Shown here in pieces: positions 1-7,637 of a stretch of DNA of 64,000 bases. A program made the translations under genes and the position numbers. The notes beneath the pieces were generated by a model. That model worked only from the letters and a program-made list of their open reading frames with translations. It was not told the origin of the DNA and searched no databases. Each line of letters starts with the position of its first letter. Positions within the stretch are counted from its first letter, which is position 1. The DNA comes from Pseudomonadota bacterium. Its GTDB lineage: Bacteria; Myxococcota; Polyangia; Polyangiales; Polyangiaceae. Location of the stretch: assembly GCA_023419055.1 (NCBI GenBank), contig JAEZYO010000415.1, positions 1-64,000 of the forward strand, in the 5' to 3' direction.

Positions 1-995
1 CGCGGAACCTGGGCGCGCACCAGCGCGGCGAGCTCGCGCGGCGCAGGGGCCGGCGGACGCTCGCCGGCCGGCGGCTGCTCCTCCGGCGCGCGCTCCGGAT
101 CGAACGGCAACGGCGGGATGCCCTCGGCGCGCACCTCGTCGAGCGAGCGCAGGATCTCCGCCTGGAAGGCGTCCCAGCCGAGCTTCTTCACGAGGTACTT
201 CATCCGCGCCGCGTTCCGGTTCTTCCGTTCGCCGAGCCGGTGGAAGACCCGCACCACCGCCTCCGCCACCGCCAGGAGCTCGCCCGCGGGCACGAACGGG
301 AGGAGCTGCCGGCCCGAGACCTGGAAGGTGGCCGTGCCGCCGCCGAGACGCACGTCGAAGCCGCGCCGCCCGCCCTCCCGCCGGGCGAAGAAGCCGATGT
401 CGTGGATGGCCGCCGCCGCGTGGTCCTCGGCGCAGCCCTCGAAGGCGATCTTGAACTTGCGCGGGAGCGAGGAGGCGAGCGGGTGCCGGAGGAACCAGCG
501 GGTGAGCGCCTCCCCGTACGGCGAGGTGTCGAAGATCTCGTCCGGCGAGGCGCCGCCGAACGGGCAGGCGGTGACGTTCCGGACCGCGTTTCCACAGGCC
601 TCGCGCGAGGTGATGCCGACCTCGGCCAGGCGGGCGAGCGCCCGCTCCGCGCCGCGACCGGAGACGAAGTGGAGCTGCAGGTTCTGCCGGGTGCTCACGT
701 GGCCGAAGCCGCGCGAGTGCGCCTCCGCGACCTCGCCGAGGACCTCGAGCTGCTCGGCGGTGACCCGCCCCTGCGGCAGCTTGGAGCGGAGCATGTAGAG
801 ATCGCCGCCCTGCCGGATCTCGTAGGTGCCGTAGAGGAGGCGGAACGCCTTCCACTCGTCGGGGCCGATCTCGCCCCGCTCCCAGCGCTCGAGCTCGCGC
901 ACGAAGGCCTCGACGTCGCGCGGGTCGGAGAAGCGGAGCGGCGGGGCGCCCTGCGGCGCCGCGGCGCTGGGAGTGGACATGGGGAGGTCGCTCAT
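1..995 (-). CDS. Sulfite/nitrite reductase, hemoprotein (partial, 3' end off-window)
   Basis: This is the N-terminal 331 residues of a siroheme-[4Fe-4S] reductase that reduces sulfite to sulfide (or nitrite to ammonia) in the cytoplasm. The conserved ferredoxin-like half-domain is visible. An RxGxxYxLR-like stretch lies near residue 60, a CGNAVRNVTACP motif near residues 130-145, and an FxGCAEDHA...IHDIGF segment near residue 180. The siroheme/cluster cysteines normally lie further downstream, beyond the left edge. The start is ATG at 995, with an in-frame ATG at 980 as an alternative. It begins 19 bases after the cysG-type gene stops, on the same strand, so the two probably form an operon in which CysG supplies the siroheme. 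Whether sulfite or nitrite is the substrate cannot be decided from this half. The cysG and metB neighbours favour sulfite. Confidence 0.87.
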   Translation of the reverse strand, partial: MSDLPMSTPSAAAPQGAPPLRFSDPRDVEAFVRELERWERGEIGPDEWKAFRLLYGTYEIRQGGDLYMLRSKLPQGRVTAEQLEVLGEVAEAHSRGFGHVSTRQNLQLHFVSGRGAERALARLAEVGITSREACGNAVRNVTACPFGGASPDEIFDTSPYGEALTRWFLRHPLASSLPRKFKIAFEGCAEDHAAAAIHDIGFFARREGGRRGFDVRLGGGTATFQVSGRQLLPFVPAGELLAVAEAVVRVFHRLGERKNRNAARMKYLVKKLGWDAFQAEILRSLDEVRAEGIPPLPFDPERAPEEQPPAGERPPAPAPRELAALVRAQVP

Positions 996-1014
996 GGGTC
1001 TCTCGTGTGGACCG

Positions 1015-2418
1015 TCAGTGAATGTTGGCAGCCGCGGCAGGCGCGGAGCGCGCCGCTGCGGCGAGCGAGACGACCGGCCCCACGACGATCGTGCCGGGCG
1101 CGCGGCCGCCGTCGAGCGGGGCCGAGGGGAGCTCGGCGATCGTGCCCGTCCAGGTGGACGCCTCCGGCGTGGAGGCCCCGAGGACCGCCGCGGCCGGCGT
1201 GGCCGCGGGCCAGCCCGCCTCGCGCAGCACCTCGACGAGCCGCGCGCGGGTGCCGAGCCCCATGAGCACGACGAGCGTGGCCGCGCCGGGCCGGAGCCCG
1301 GAGATCACCGGTCGGTACGCCTCCTCCGCGTGCCCGGAGACGACCGTGAACCCCGCGGCGAGGCCGCGGTGGGTGAGCGGGATGCCGGCGAGCGCCGGCG
1401 CCGCCAGCGCCGACGAGAGGCCGGGGACGACCTCGTGCGGGATCCCGGCCTCGGCGAGCGCGAGGACCTCCTCGCCGCCGCGCCCGAAGACGAACGGGTC
1501 GCCCGCCTTGAGCCGGACCACGCGCTTCCCTGCGCGCGCCGCCTGGACGAGGATGCGCTGGATGGTCTCCTGCTTCACGCTGGGGCGGCCGGCGCGCTTG
1601 CCGACGAAGAAGCAGTGCGCGCGGCGTGCGTGGCGGAGCACGTCGCCGGAGACGAGGGCGTCGTAGAGCACGAGGTCCGCCTCCTCGAGCCGCCGGACAG
1701 CCTTCAAGGTGAGGAGCTCGGGATCACCGGGGCCCGCGCCGACGAGGGAGACGAAGCCCTGAAGGCTCCGTTCGTCCTGAGCGTAGCGGCCGCCTCCCGC
1801 GGCCCCGGAGTCGAAGGACGAGCCGGGGTGCACCTCCCCGTACAGCTCGTTCAAGGCACGCAAGAGCAGCGGCCGGCGCTCGCCCATCGGCACCTTCTCC
1901 GCCTTCCACCCCGCCCGCAGCGACTCCGCGCGCTCCACCCAGACGTCGAGCTGCTCGGGCAGGAGCGCCTCGATCCCCTCGCGCACGAGCCCTGCCAGCG
2001 CCGGCGCCCGGCCTCCGGTCGAGATGGCGATCGTCGCGCTCCCGCGGCGCACCACGCCGCCCGCATACGCGCTCGCGCTCGCGGGATCGTCCACCGCGTT
2101 CACGAAGATGCGGCGCCGCGCGGCCTCCTCGGCCACCGCCCGGTTCACCTCGGGTGTCGCCGCGGCCACGACCAGCCAGGCGCCCTCGAGGTCCTCGGGG
2201 ACGAACGCGCGCCGCTCCACCCGGACGCCGCTCCAGGCGATCTCCGGCCGGATCTCCGGGGCGACCACGCGGACGTCGGCGCCGGCGCGCCGCAGCGGCT
2301 CGATCTTGGACGCCGCCATCGGGCCCCCGCCCACCACGAGCACGCGCCGGCCGGCGAGCTTCAAGAAGAGCGGGAGCAGGTCCGGTTGGGCGTCGGGCGG
2401 CGGAATGTTCTCGGGCAC
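1015..2418 (-). CDS. cysG: Siroheme synthase (precorrin-2 dehydrogenase / uroporphyrinogen-III C-methyltransferase)
   Basis: This bifunctional enzyme makes siroheme from uroporphyrinogen III. Residues 1-190 are a CysG_N/Met8-type NAD-binding dehydrogenase-ferrochelatase, with the dinucleotide motif VLVVGGGPMA at residues 27-35. Residues 220-460 are a SAM-dependent uroporphyrinogen-III methyltransferase that opens with SLVGAGPGDPELLT (about 224-237). At 467 residues it has the usual CysG length and both halves look complete. It lies directly upstream of the siroheme-dependent reductase, and the cofactor-enzyme pairing supports both calls. The start ATG at 2418 is about 200 bases from the divergent metB-type gene, so the space between them should hold both promoters. 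Confidence 0.93.
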   Translation of the reverse strand: MPENIPPPDAQPDLLPLFLKLAGRRVLVVGGGPMAASKIEPLRRAGADVRVVAPEIRPEIAWSGVRVERRAFVPEDLEGAWLVVAAATPEVNRAVAEEAARRRIFVNAVDDPASASAYAGGVVRRGSATIAISTGGRAPALAGLVREGIEALLPEQLDVWVERAESLRAGWKAEKVPMGERRPLLLRALNELYGEVHPGSSFDSGAAGGGRYAQDERSLQGFVSLVGAGPGDPELLTLKAVRRLEEADLVLYDALVSGDVLRHARRAHCFFVGKRAGRPSVKQETIQRILVQAARAGKRVVRLKAGDPFVFGRGGEEVLALAEAGIPHEVVPGLSSALAAPALAGIPLTHRGLAAGFTVVSGHAEEAYRPVISGLRPGAATLVVLMGLGTRARLVEVLREAGWPAATPAAAVLGASTPEASTWTGTIAELPSAPLDGGRAPGTIVVGPVVSLAAAARSAPAAAANIH

Positions 2419-2499
2419 GTCGTCCTCCGCGGTGGCGGGCCGGGGCTCGCCCGACGGTAGACACCCATCTTGTATAACGGACGCCGCTCTGTCAACTAT

Positions 2500-2517
2500 G
2501 GCGGATGTTCATCCGCC
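2500..2517. promoter_or_regulatory. Perfect inverted repeat between cysG and metB-type genes
   Basis: A 7-base arm (GGCGGAT) pairs perfectly with ATCCGCC around a 4-base loop. It sits in the divergent regulatory region, 82 bases from the cysG start and 104 bases from the metB-type start. A TTGACA box on the minus strand (about 2490-2495) lies beside it, upstream of cysG, but no well-spaced -10 follows. It could be an operator for a sulfur regulator or the first hairpin of a metB leader. Only the repeat itself is certain. Confidence 0.4.
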
Positions 2518-2522
2518 GTCAT

Positions 2523-2561
2523 CCCCAGGGGCGCTCCGCAGGCCTTTCTGGGGCGTCTTTT
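2523..2561 (+). terminator. Terminator-like hairpin in the metB-type leader (possible attenuator)
   Basis: CCCCAG (2523-2528) can pair with CTGGGG (2548-2553), and a short T-run (CGTCTTTT) follows. This has the layout of an intrinsic terminator pointing at the metB-type gene 60 bases downstream, behind another hairpin at 2500-2517. Two successive hairpins, the second followed by Ts, in front of a methionine gene suggest attenuation. I could not match the sequence to a known SAM riboswitch class. The 19-base loop makes the fold uncertain. Confidence 0.35.
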
Positions 2562-2620
2562 CCCGTGCGCTCGCTTCTCCGCTAAAACAGATTCTTCCTT
2601 CACCCCGACCGGTGCCCCGC

Positions 2621-3901
2621 ATGTCCGACGACGCCCACCACGATCCCGACGCCTCCGGAGCCGCCCCCTACCACTTCACCGTCGTCCCGCCGGGCACCCC
2701 CGCACGCGTGGGATGGGCCGAGCGCGGCGCGCTCGTCCCCTCGGCGCACCCGGCCACGCAGTGCGTGCACGCCGGCGTCCAGCCCGATCCCGCGTACGGC
2801 GCGGTGATCCCGCCCGTCTACCTCTCCTCCACCTTCGCGTTCCGCGACATCTGCACCACCGTCGGCTACGACTACACGCGGAGCGGAAACCCGACGCGGA
2901 CCGCGGAGGAGGAGGCCATCGCGCTCCTCGAGGGCGGGAGCGGAGCCGCCTGCACCAGCACCGGCATGAGCGCCGTGCTGCTCGCGCTCAACCTCCTCCC
3001 GCAGGGGAGCCGCCTCCTCTGCACGGTGGACTGCTACGGCGGGACCTTCCGCACCCTCGAGCACGCCCGGGGCGCGTACGGCCTCAAGACGACCTACCTC
3101 GACCTCGCCGACCTCGCCGCCGTCCGCGGCGCGCTCGAGGAGGGGGTGCAGATGGTCTGGATCGAGAGCCCCTCGAACCCGCTCCTCCGGCTCACCGACA
3201 TCCGCGCCGTCGCCGACCTCGCGCACGCGCGCGGAGCGCTCGTCGTCGTGGACAACACCTTCCTTTCGCCGATCCTCCAGCGCCCCTTCGAGCACGGCGC
3301 GGACCTCGTCGTCCACTCGACCACCAAGTACCTGAACGGCCACAGCGACGTGGTGGGCGGCGCGGTGGTGGCGGCGCCCGGCCAGCCCGCGCTGCTCCAG
3401 CGCATCCAGGCCATGAACAACGTCCTCGGCACCTCGCAGAGCCCGCACGACGCCTTCCTCGTGCTCCGCGGGTTGAAGACGCTCCTCATCCGGATGCGCG
3501 CGCACGAGGCCGGCGCGCAGGCGGTCGCGGCCTGGCTCTCCCGCCACCCCCAGGTCTCGCGCGTCCACTACCCCGGCCTCGAGACCCACCCGCAGCACGC
3601 CCTCGCGCGCCGCCAGCAGCGCGGGTTCGGCGCGATGCTCTCCTTCGAGCTCAGGGACGGCACCCGCGCGCGCGTGGATCACGTGCTCCGCACGCTGCGC
3701 TGGTTCACCCTCGCCGAGAGCCTCGGCGGCGTCGAGAGCCTCGTCGCGCACCCCGCCTCGATGACCCACGCGTCCATGACCCCCGACGCGCGCCGCCGGG
3801 CCGGGATCACGGATGGTGTGATCCGGCTCTCGATCGGGATCGAGGACCCGGCCGATCTGATCGTGGATCTGGAGCGGGCGCTGGGGGGGCTGCCGGGGTA
3901 G
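2621..3901 (+). CDS. metB: Cystathionine gamma-synthase / O-acyl-homoserine sulfhydrylase family PLP enzyme
   Basis: This is a Cys/Met-metabolism PLP enzyme of 426 residues. It condenses an activated homoserine with cysteine (giving cystathionine) or with sulfide. Family marks are GAVIPPVYLSSTF near residue 65, YDYTRSGNPTR near 85, and the PLP lysine in STTKYLNGHSDVVGG (Lys about 236). The C-terminal segment SLGGVESLVAHPASMTH is typical of cystathionine gamma-synthases. The ATG at 2621 (MSDDAHH...) was chosen although the frame is open further upstream, because homology-like sequence starts only after it and the upstream part overlaps the cysG start. The N-terminus is about 35 residues longer than usual. 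The family members are hard to separate by sequence alone, so MetB versus MetZ/MetY is open. Confidence 0.86.
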   Translation: MSDDAHHDPDASGAAPYHFTVVPPGTPARVGWAERGALVPSAHPATQCVHAGVQPDPAYGAVIPPVYLSSTFAFRDICTTVGYDYTRSGNPTRTAEEEAIALLEGGSGAACTSTGMSAVLLALNLLPQGSRLLCTVDCYGGTFRTLEHARGAYGLKTTYLDLADLAAVRGALEEGVQMVWIESPSNPLLRLTDIRAVADLAHARGALVVVDNTFLSPILQRPFEHGADLVVHSTTKYLNGHSDVVGGAVVAAPGQPALLQRIQAMNNVLGTSQSPHDAFLVLRGLKTLLIRMRAHEAGAQAVAAWLSRHPQVSRVHYPGLETHPQHALARRQQRGFGAMLSFELRDGTRARVDHVLRTLRWFTLAESLGGVESLVAHPASMTHASMTPDARRRAGITDGVIRLSIGIEDPADLIVDLERALGGLPG

Positions 3902-3952
3902 CCCTGCGCGTCAGCACCTCAGCGAGATGCCACTGGGCGCAGGCAGGAGCGC

Positions 3953-5044
3953 TCACCGCCGCCGAAGCGCTCGGGATGCGAGCGCAGCTACATAGCCCGG
4001 GTCCTCCGCCTTGCCGCTGAGTATCGCCTCCGCGTAGTGCGCGGACATGGCCTTCGGATCGAGCCCCTTCGCGAGCTCGATCTCTCTCTTCGCCTCCTCG
4101 GCCCGCCCGAGCTTCGCGAGGATCACCGCGAGCCCGCCGTGGCTCTCGCTGAAGTTCCGATCGATCTCCAGGGCCCGCTCGAACGAACGCTGGGCATCCG
4201 GAAGCCGGCCCATCCCGAACAAGCACCAGCCCCACGCGATCCACGTTCCGATGTGCTCGGGCATCGTGGCGACCGCCTTCCGGAACGCCACGTCGGCGCC
4301 CGGAAGATCGCGCGACATGACACGCGCCAAGGCGACGCCGGACCAGCAGCGGCCATCGTCGGGGTTCTGCTCCAGGGCTCGCTGGAACCAGCCCACCGCG
4401 TCTTCGGGATCCTGGCCGGCGAGCGCCAGAGTCCCCTTGGTCGCCAGGGCTTCCATCTGGTCGGGCCGCACCCGAAGTGCGGCATCCGACCAGAGCCGAG
4501 CTTCGTCCACGCGCTCCTCGTCGGCGGCCATGATGCTCGCAACCCCGAATGCCTCCGGAGGGACGGGATACTGGCCGACTCGCGCGCGGAATCGCTCGAG
4601 AGCGGCGGATGTGCGATCGAGCCGATGCTGGCACCTCAGCCAGAGCACCCACGCCACGGACGCGTCCGGGTCGTCGACCGCGAGCAGCGGCTCGAGCACC
4701 TGGCTCGCAGCATCGACGTGCCCCTGCCGGAAGAGCGCGAAGGCGAGATTGTTGAGAATGGCCGGTGCGCGAAACCCACTCGCGACGAGTCCCTCGAAGG
4801 CGCGCTGGGCAGCGGCGTACTGCTTCGAGCCGAGCAGGAGGACGCCCCATCGGTGCTGCCAGGGAGCGCTGTCCGGGTGGTTCTCCAGGGCTCGCTTCAC
4901 CTCCGCCTCGGCGATGTCGAGGGCGCCGGCGGCGAGTGCGGCATCGAACAGGTCCGCGCGCAGGTCCCAGTTCTCGGGATCCTCGGCCACACGTCCAAGG
5001 AGGAGCTGCAGGTTTCGCTGGATCGCTGCAGTGTCGACCGTCAT
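3953..5044 (-). CDS. TPR-repeat protein at the end of the flagellar operon
   Basis: This 363-residue soluble protein is built of tetratricopeptide-like helix pairs almost throughout. Recurrent patterns include ALENHPDSAPWQHRWGVLLL, an ALFRQGHVDAA segment, GWFQRALEQNPDDGRCW and RSFERALEIDRNFSESHGGL. There is no signal peptide or membrane segment. The ATG at 5044 lies 28 bases after the FliA-type sigma gene on the same strand, so it is probably the last gene of the flagellar block. TPR proteins here could act as a chaperone or scaffold for flagellar parts, but nothing in the sequence names a partner. The 3' end converges on the metB-type gene with about 50 bases between stops. Confidence 0.75.
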   Translation of the reverse strand: MTVDTAAIQRNLQLLLGRVAEDPENWDLRADLFDAALAAGALDIAEAEVKRALENHPDSAPWQHRWGVLLLGSKQYAAAQRAFEGLVASGFRAPAILNNLAFALFRQGHVDAASQVLEPLLAVDDPDASVAWVLWLRCQHRLDRTSAALERFRARVGQYPVPPEAFGVASIMAADEERVDEARLWSDAALRVRPDQMEALATKGTLALAGQDPEDAVGWFQRALEQNPDDGRCWSGVALARVMSRDLPGADVAFRKAVATMPEHIGTWIAWGWCLFGMGRLPDAQRSFERALEIDRNFSESHGGLAVILAKLGRAEEAKREIELAKGLDPKAMSAHYAEAILSGKAEDPGYVAALASRALRRR

Positions 5045-5072
5045 CGGCTTCTCCGATCAGGCGCTCACCGAC

Positions 5073-5906
5073 CTAATACACGAGGTCGCAGCCGGTTGCC
5101 TTCGAGATGAGGGCGCGCAACCGCACGATGGCTTGGCGATGGAGCTGGGAGACGCGCGCTGGGCTCACCCCGAGCTCCTCTGCGATCTGCTCGAACCGCT
5201 TCGCCTTCCCGTAGTGCAGGTCGATGGTGCTCCGCTCCGACGCGGGCAAACGCTCCACCATGTCCCGCACCTGCTGTTGTACCTGTCTCAGCTCGACCAG
5301 CGCGTAGGGATCGGTCAGGCACTCCTCGCGGCTATCGGTGCTCAGGCCGATGGCGTCGAGGATGAAGCCGAGCGCGACGCTGACTCCGATCTCACCGAGC
5401 TGACCCAGGAGCTCCTCGCCCTGCGAAAGCCCGGTTTCGGGGAGAAGCGAGGCGATGCGCTCCGACTCGAGCCTCTGGCGCGTGGCCGCCTGCTCATGGT
5501 GCTCCGTCATGTGAGCAAGACCGCTCAGGATGGCACCTCGGATACGAGGACCGGCGTACGTCTCGAACTTGGCGCCGCGCGCGGGGTCGTAGCGATCGAC
5601 CGCTTCGAGAAGGCCGACCAGGGCGAACTGGGAGAAGTCCTCGAAGGGGACCTCGTTGCGGGTGCTTCGCCGGTACACGGTGGCGGCGATCGTCTTGGCG
5701 AAGCGCTGGTACCGCTCCACGAGCGCGAGCCGTGCTCCCGGGTCCCCGCCGCTCCGCCATACCGCCCATAGCTCGGGTTCGCTCTGCGTGGTCCGAACGG
5801 GATCGGGTTCTACGGCGGGCGAGGCGTTCGTATCCGGAAGCGCGCCGGCCACGACCACACTCGGCGGGCGGTACGGCTCCCAGTCGTCGCTCACGGGCAA
5901 GGGCAT
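5073..5906 (-). CDS. fliA: Flagellar sigma factor, FliA/SigD (sigma-28) family
   Basis: This alternative sigma factor of 277 residues would direct RNA polymerase to late flagellar promoters. Region 2 is clear: YQRFAKTIAATVYRR, then FEDFSQFALVGLLEAVDRYDPARGAKFETYAGPRIRGAI (from about residue 70). Region 4 is LPASERSTIDLHYGKAKRFEQIAEELGVSPARVSQLHRQA near the C-terminus. The start is ATG at 5906, giving MPLPVSDDWEP. Longer readings run into fliP and were rejected. It lies 17 bases after fliP. The roughly 50-residue N-terminal extension before region 2 is longer than in enteric FliA. No FlgM anti-sigma gene is in the window. Confidence 0.88.
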   Translation of the reverse strand: MPLPVSDDWEPYRPPSVVVAGALPDTNASPAVEPDPVRTTQSEPELWAVWRSGGDPGARLALVERYQRFAKTIAATVYRRSTRNEVPFEDFSQFALVGLLEAVDRYDPARGAKFETYAGPRIRGAILSGLAHMTEHHEQAATRQRLESERIASLLPETGLSQGEELLGQLGEIGVSVALGFILDAIGLSTDSREECLTDPYALVELRQVQQQVRDMVERLPASERSTIDLHYGKAKRFEQIAEELGVSPARVSQLHRQAIVRLRALISKATGCDLVY

Positions 5907-5923
5907 CGCAGCACACCGAAGCG

Positions 5924-6730
5924 TCAGTGAAAGGAGCCCACGAGCGCCTTCACGAGCAGGCTCCACCCGTCCACGAGCACGAACATCAGGATCTTGAGCG
6001 GCAGGCTCACGGCCACCGGGGGCATCATCATCATCCCGAGCGCCATCAGGATGGTCGAGACCACCAGATCGATGAGGAGGAACGGCAGGAGCACGACGAA
6101 GCCGATCTGGAACGCTGCCCGCAGCTCCGACAGCATGTAGGCGGGGATCAGCTGTGCGTTGCTGATGTCCTCCATGCCCCGCGGCGCTTCGGCCTTCGAC
6201 AGCTCGACCATCAGCGCAAGATCCTCCTCGCGCGTTTGTCGCACCAGGTACTCCCGCAGCGGTGCCATGCCCTTCTCGTAACCCACCTGCATCGAGACCT
6301 TCCCGGACATGAACGGCTGGAGCGATTCGCGATTCATCCGCTCCAGCACCGGTGAGACCGTGAAGAGGGTCAGGAACAGCGAGAGCCCGATGAGCACGGT
6401 GTTCGGTGGGGTCTCGTTCGTCCCGAGCCCGTGCCGGAGCATCGAGAGGACGATGATGATGCGAAGGAACGGGGTGAGACACACGATCAGAGCAGGGAGG
6501 ATGGCCAGGAGCGTGAGCCCCAGGACGACCCGTAGCGCCTGCGACGTCTCGCCCTCCGTGGGTGCGCCGAGCCGTGCAGACGCGGAAGGCGGCGCGGCGC
6601 CATGCGTTCCACGCACGGAGGCAACGGCGTCTTGCGCGAGGCGCCGCTCGTCGTCGGCCGTGGCTGGACCGGGAGCCCCGAGCAGCGCGCTGACTGCGAG
6701 CGCGATGAGAACGCCTCTCGTGGCGGTCAC
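5924..6730 (-). CDS. fliP: Flagellar export gate protein FliP
   Basis: This is an inner-membrane component of the flagellar type III export gate (FliP5-FliQ4-FliR1). The protein has 268 residues with a signal-like hydrophobic N-terminus, then the family block: TLLAILPALIVCLTPFLRII, VLSMLRHGLGTNETPPNTVL and LIPAYMLSELRAAFQIGF, and MALGMMMMPPVAVSLPLKI at the end. Four membrane segments are evident. The start is GTG at 6730 (MTATRGVLIAL), overlapping the fliO stop by 4 bases, which suggests translational coupling. The rest of the export gate (fliQ, fliR, flhB, flhA) is about 15 kb upstream, at the other end of the same gene block. Confidence 0.93.
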   Translation of the reverse strand: MTATRGVLIALAVSALLGAPGPATADDERRLAQDAVASVRGTHGAAPPSASARLGAPTEGETSQALRVVLGLTLLAILPALIVCLTPFLRIIIVLSMLRHGLGTNETPPNTVLIGLSLFLTLFTVSPVLERMNRESLQPFMSGKVSMQVGYEKGMAPLREYLVRQTREEDLALMVELSKAEAPRGMEDISNAQLIPAYMLSELRAAFQIGFVVLLPFLLIDLVVSTILMALGMMMMPPVAVSLPLKILMFVLVDGWSLLVKALVGSFH

Positions 6731-7242
6731 GGCTTCCCCTCCGCCGGCGCGATCGCCGCCTCGTCGCCGGGCGGGCTCGCGGCGTTCCGCTCGCCGAGCA
6801 GCACCACGCCTTGATCGCTGCAGCCCACCAGCAACTCGCGGCCGTCCCACTGAACCACGTGGACGGTGGAGCGAGGCGTGAGCCGCAGGGAGTGGAGGAG
6901 GCGAACTCCGTCCGGCCGGACCGCTGGCCTGAACCAGCGGCTCAGGAGATTGCTCCCCTTCGATCCCTGCAGAGGCGACGCACCGAGCGGGACGCGGTAC
7001 TTGCGGACGACGACCACGGCAATGATCGCCAGCATCGCCGTGAGCACCAGTGCCCGGGCCGGAGAACGGTCCTCGGTGGTCGTCGCGCCGTCTCGGCGGA
7101 CCGGGATCGACTCCGGAATGTGAACCTGGGCGGCCGGTACGGGAGCTGAGCTCGCGTAAGGGACTGAAGGCGCGCCGGCGCACACCAGCGCCAAGGCCAG
7201 GAGACCCGCGAAGCGCGCTCCATTCTGTTTGCTGGACGGCAT
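6727..7242 (-). CDS. fliO: FliO-like flagellar assembly protein
   Basis: This 171-residue single-pass membrane protein lies between fliN and fliP, the usual place of fliO. FliO helps assemble FliP. The N-terminus is a signal-like segment (FAGLLALALVCAG). A membrane helix follows at about residues 63-82 (ALVLTAMLAIIAVVVVRKY), then a small beta-rich cytoplasmic domain with LRLTPRSTVHVVQWDGRELLVGCSDQGVVLL, the pattern seen in FliO C-terminal halves. FliO diverges quickly, so the call rests on this pattern plus position. It overlaps fliP by 4 bases. Confidence 0.78.
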   Translation of the reverse strand: MPSSKQNGARFAGLLALALVCAGAPSVPYASSAPVPAAQVHIPESIPVRRDGATTTEDRSPARALVLTAMLAIIAVVVVRKYRVPLGASPLQGSKGSNLLSRWFRPAVRPDGVRLLHSLRLTPRSTVHVVQWDGRELLVGCSDQGVVLLGERNAASPPGDEAAIAPAEGKP

Positions 7243-7251
7243 CCGCTCGCC

Positions 7252-7632
7252 TCACCCCTTGGTGCGGCTGGCGATCGGGAGGTCGAGCGAGACCGGTAGC
7301 TCGGTGATGCGCACGCCGAACCGATCCTCGACCGCAACGAGCGTGCCGCGCGCCACCACCTGCCCGTCCAGCAGCACGTCCACGGGCTGGTCCACCATCG
7401 CGTCCAGCTTCACGACCTGCTCGGCCTTCGCATCGAGGAGCTCACCCACCGTCACCTCGGCCGAGCCCACGCAGACGGTCAGCTTCACGCGCACGCCGCG
7501 GAGAGGATTGGCGAGATCTCCAGGGGAGACCACCGAGGCCGCGGCCCCCTGCGGACGAGCACCTCCGAGGTCAGCCATGGCCAGCGGCTGCACCACCGCC
7601 GGAGATCCGTTCTGCTGGTCTTCGTTTTCCAC
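7252..7632 (-). CDS. fliN: Flagellar switch protein FliN (SpoA domain)
   Basis: This small C-ring protein of 126 residues carries one SpoA domain in its second half: VKLTVCVGSAEVTVGELLDA, then VVKLDAMVDQPVDVLLDGQ, VARGTLVAVEDRFGVRITEL. This is a textbook FliN/SctQ-C fold signature. The start is GTG at 7632, because a GGAGGG box sits 8 bases upstream. A second GTG at 7641 overlaps the fliM-like stop but leaves no room for a ribosome site. FliN forms the base of the C-ring with FliM and binds FliH. Of the three switch proteins encoded here it is the only one that looks normal. Confidence 0.9.
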   Translation of the reverse strand: MENEDQQNGSPAVVQPLAMADLGGARPQGAAASVVSPGDLANPLRGVRVKLTVCVGSAEVTVGELLDAKAEQVVKLDAMVDQPVDVLLDGQVVARGTLVAVEDRFGVRITELPVSLDLPIASRTKG

Positions 7633-7637
7633 GTGAC

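Noticed and set aside
1022..2460. Several long frames on both strands over the cysG-type gene
   Set aside because: They are Arg/Ala-rich shadows of the siroheme synthase without motifs. The cysG frame has complete domains.
2476..2496. TTGACA with a TATACA-like box on the minus strand as a sigma-70 promoter for cysG
   Set aside because: The spacing between the boxes is 13 bases, too short for a standard promoter. It is left only as part of the regulatory region.
2581..2620. GCTAAA-containing leader upstream of the metB-type gene as a SAM-II riboswitch
   Set aside because: Only the short GCTAAA element fits. The required pseudoknot stems and conserved loop bases could not be laid out.
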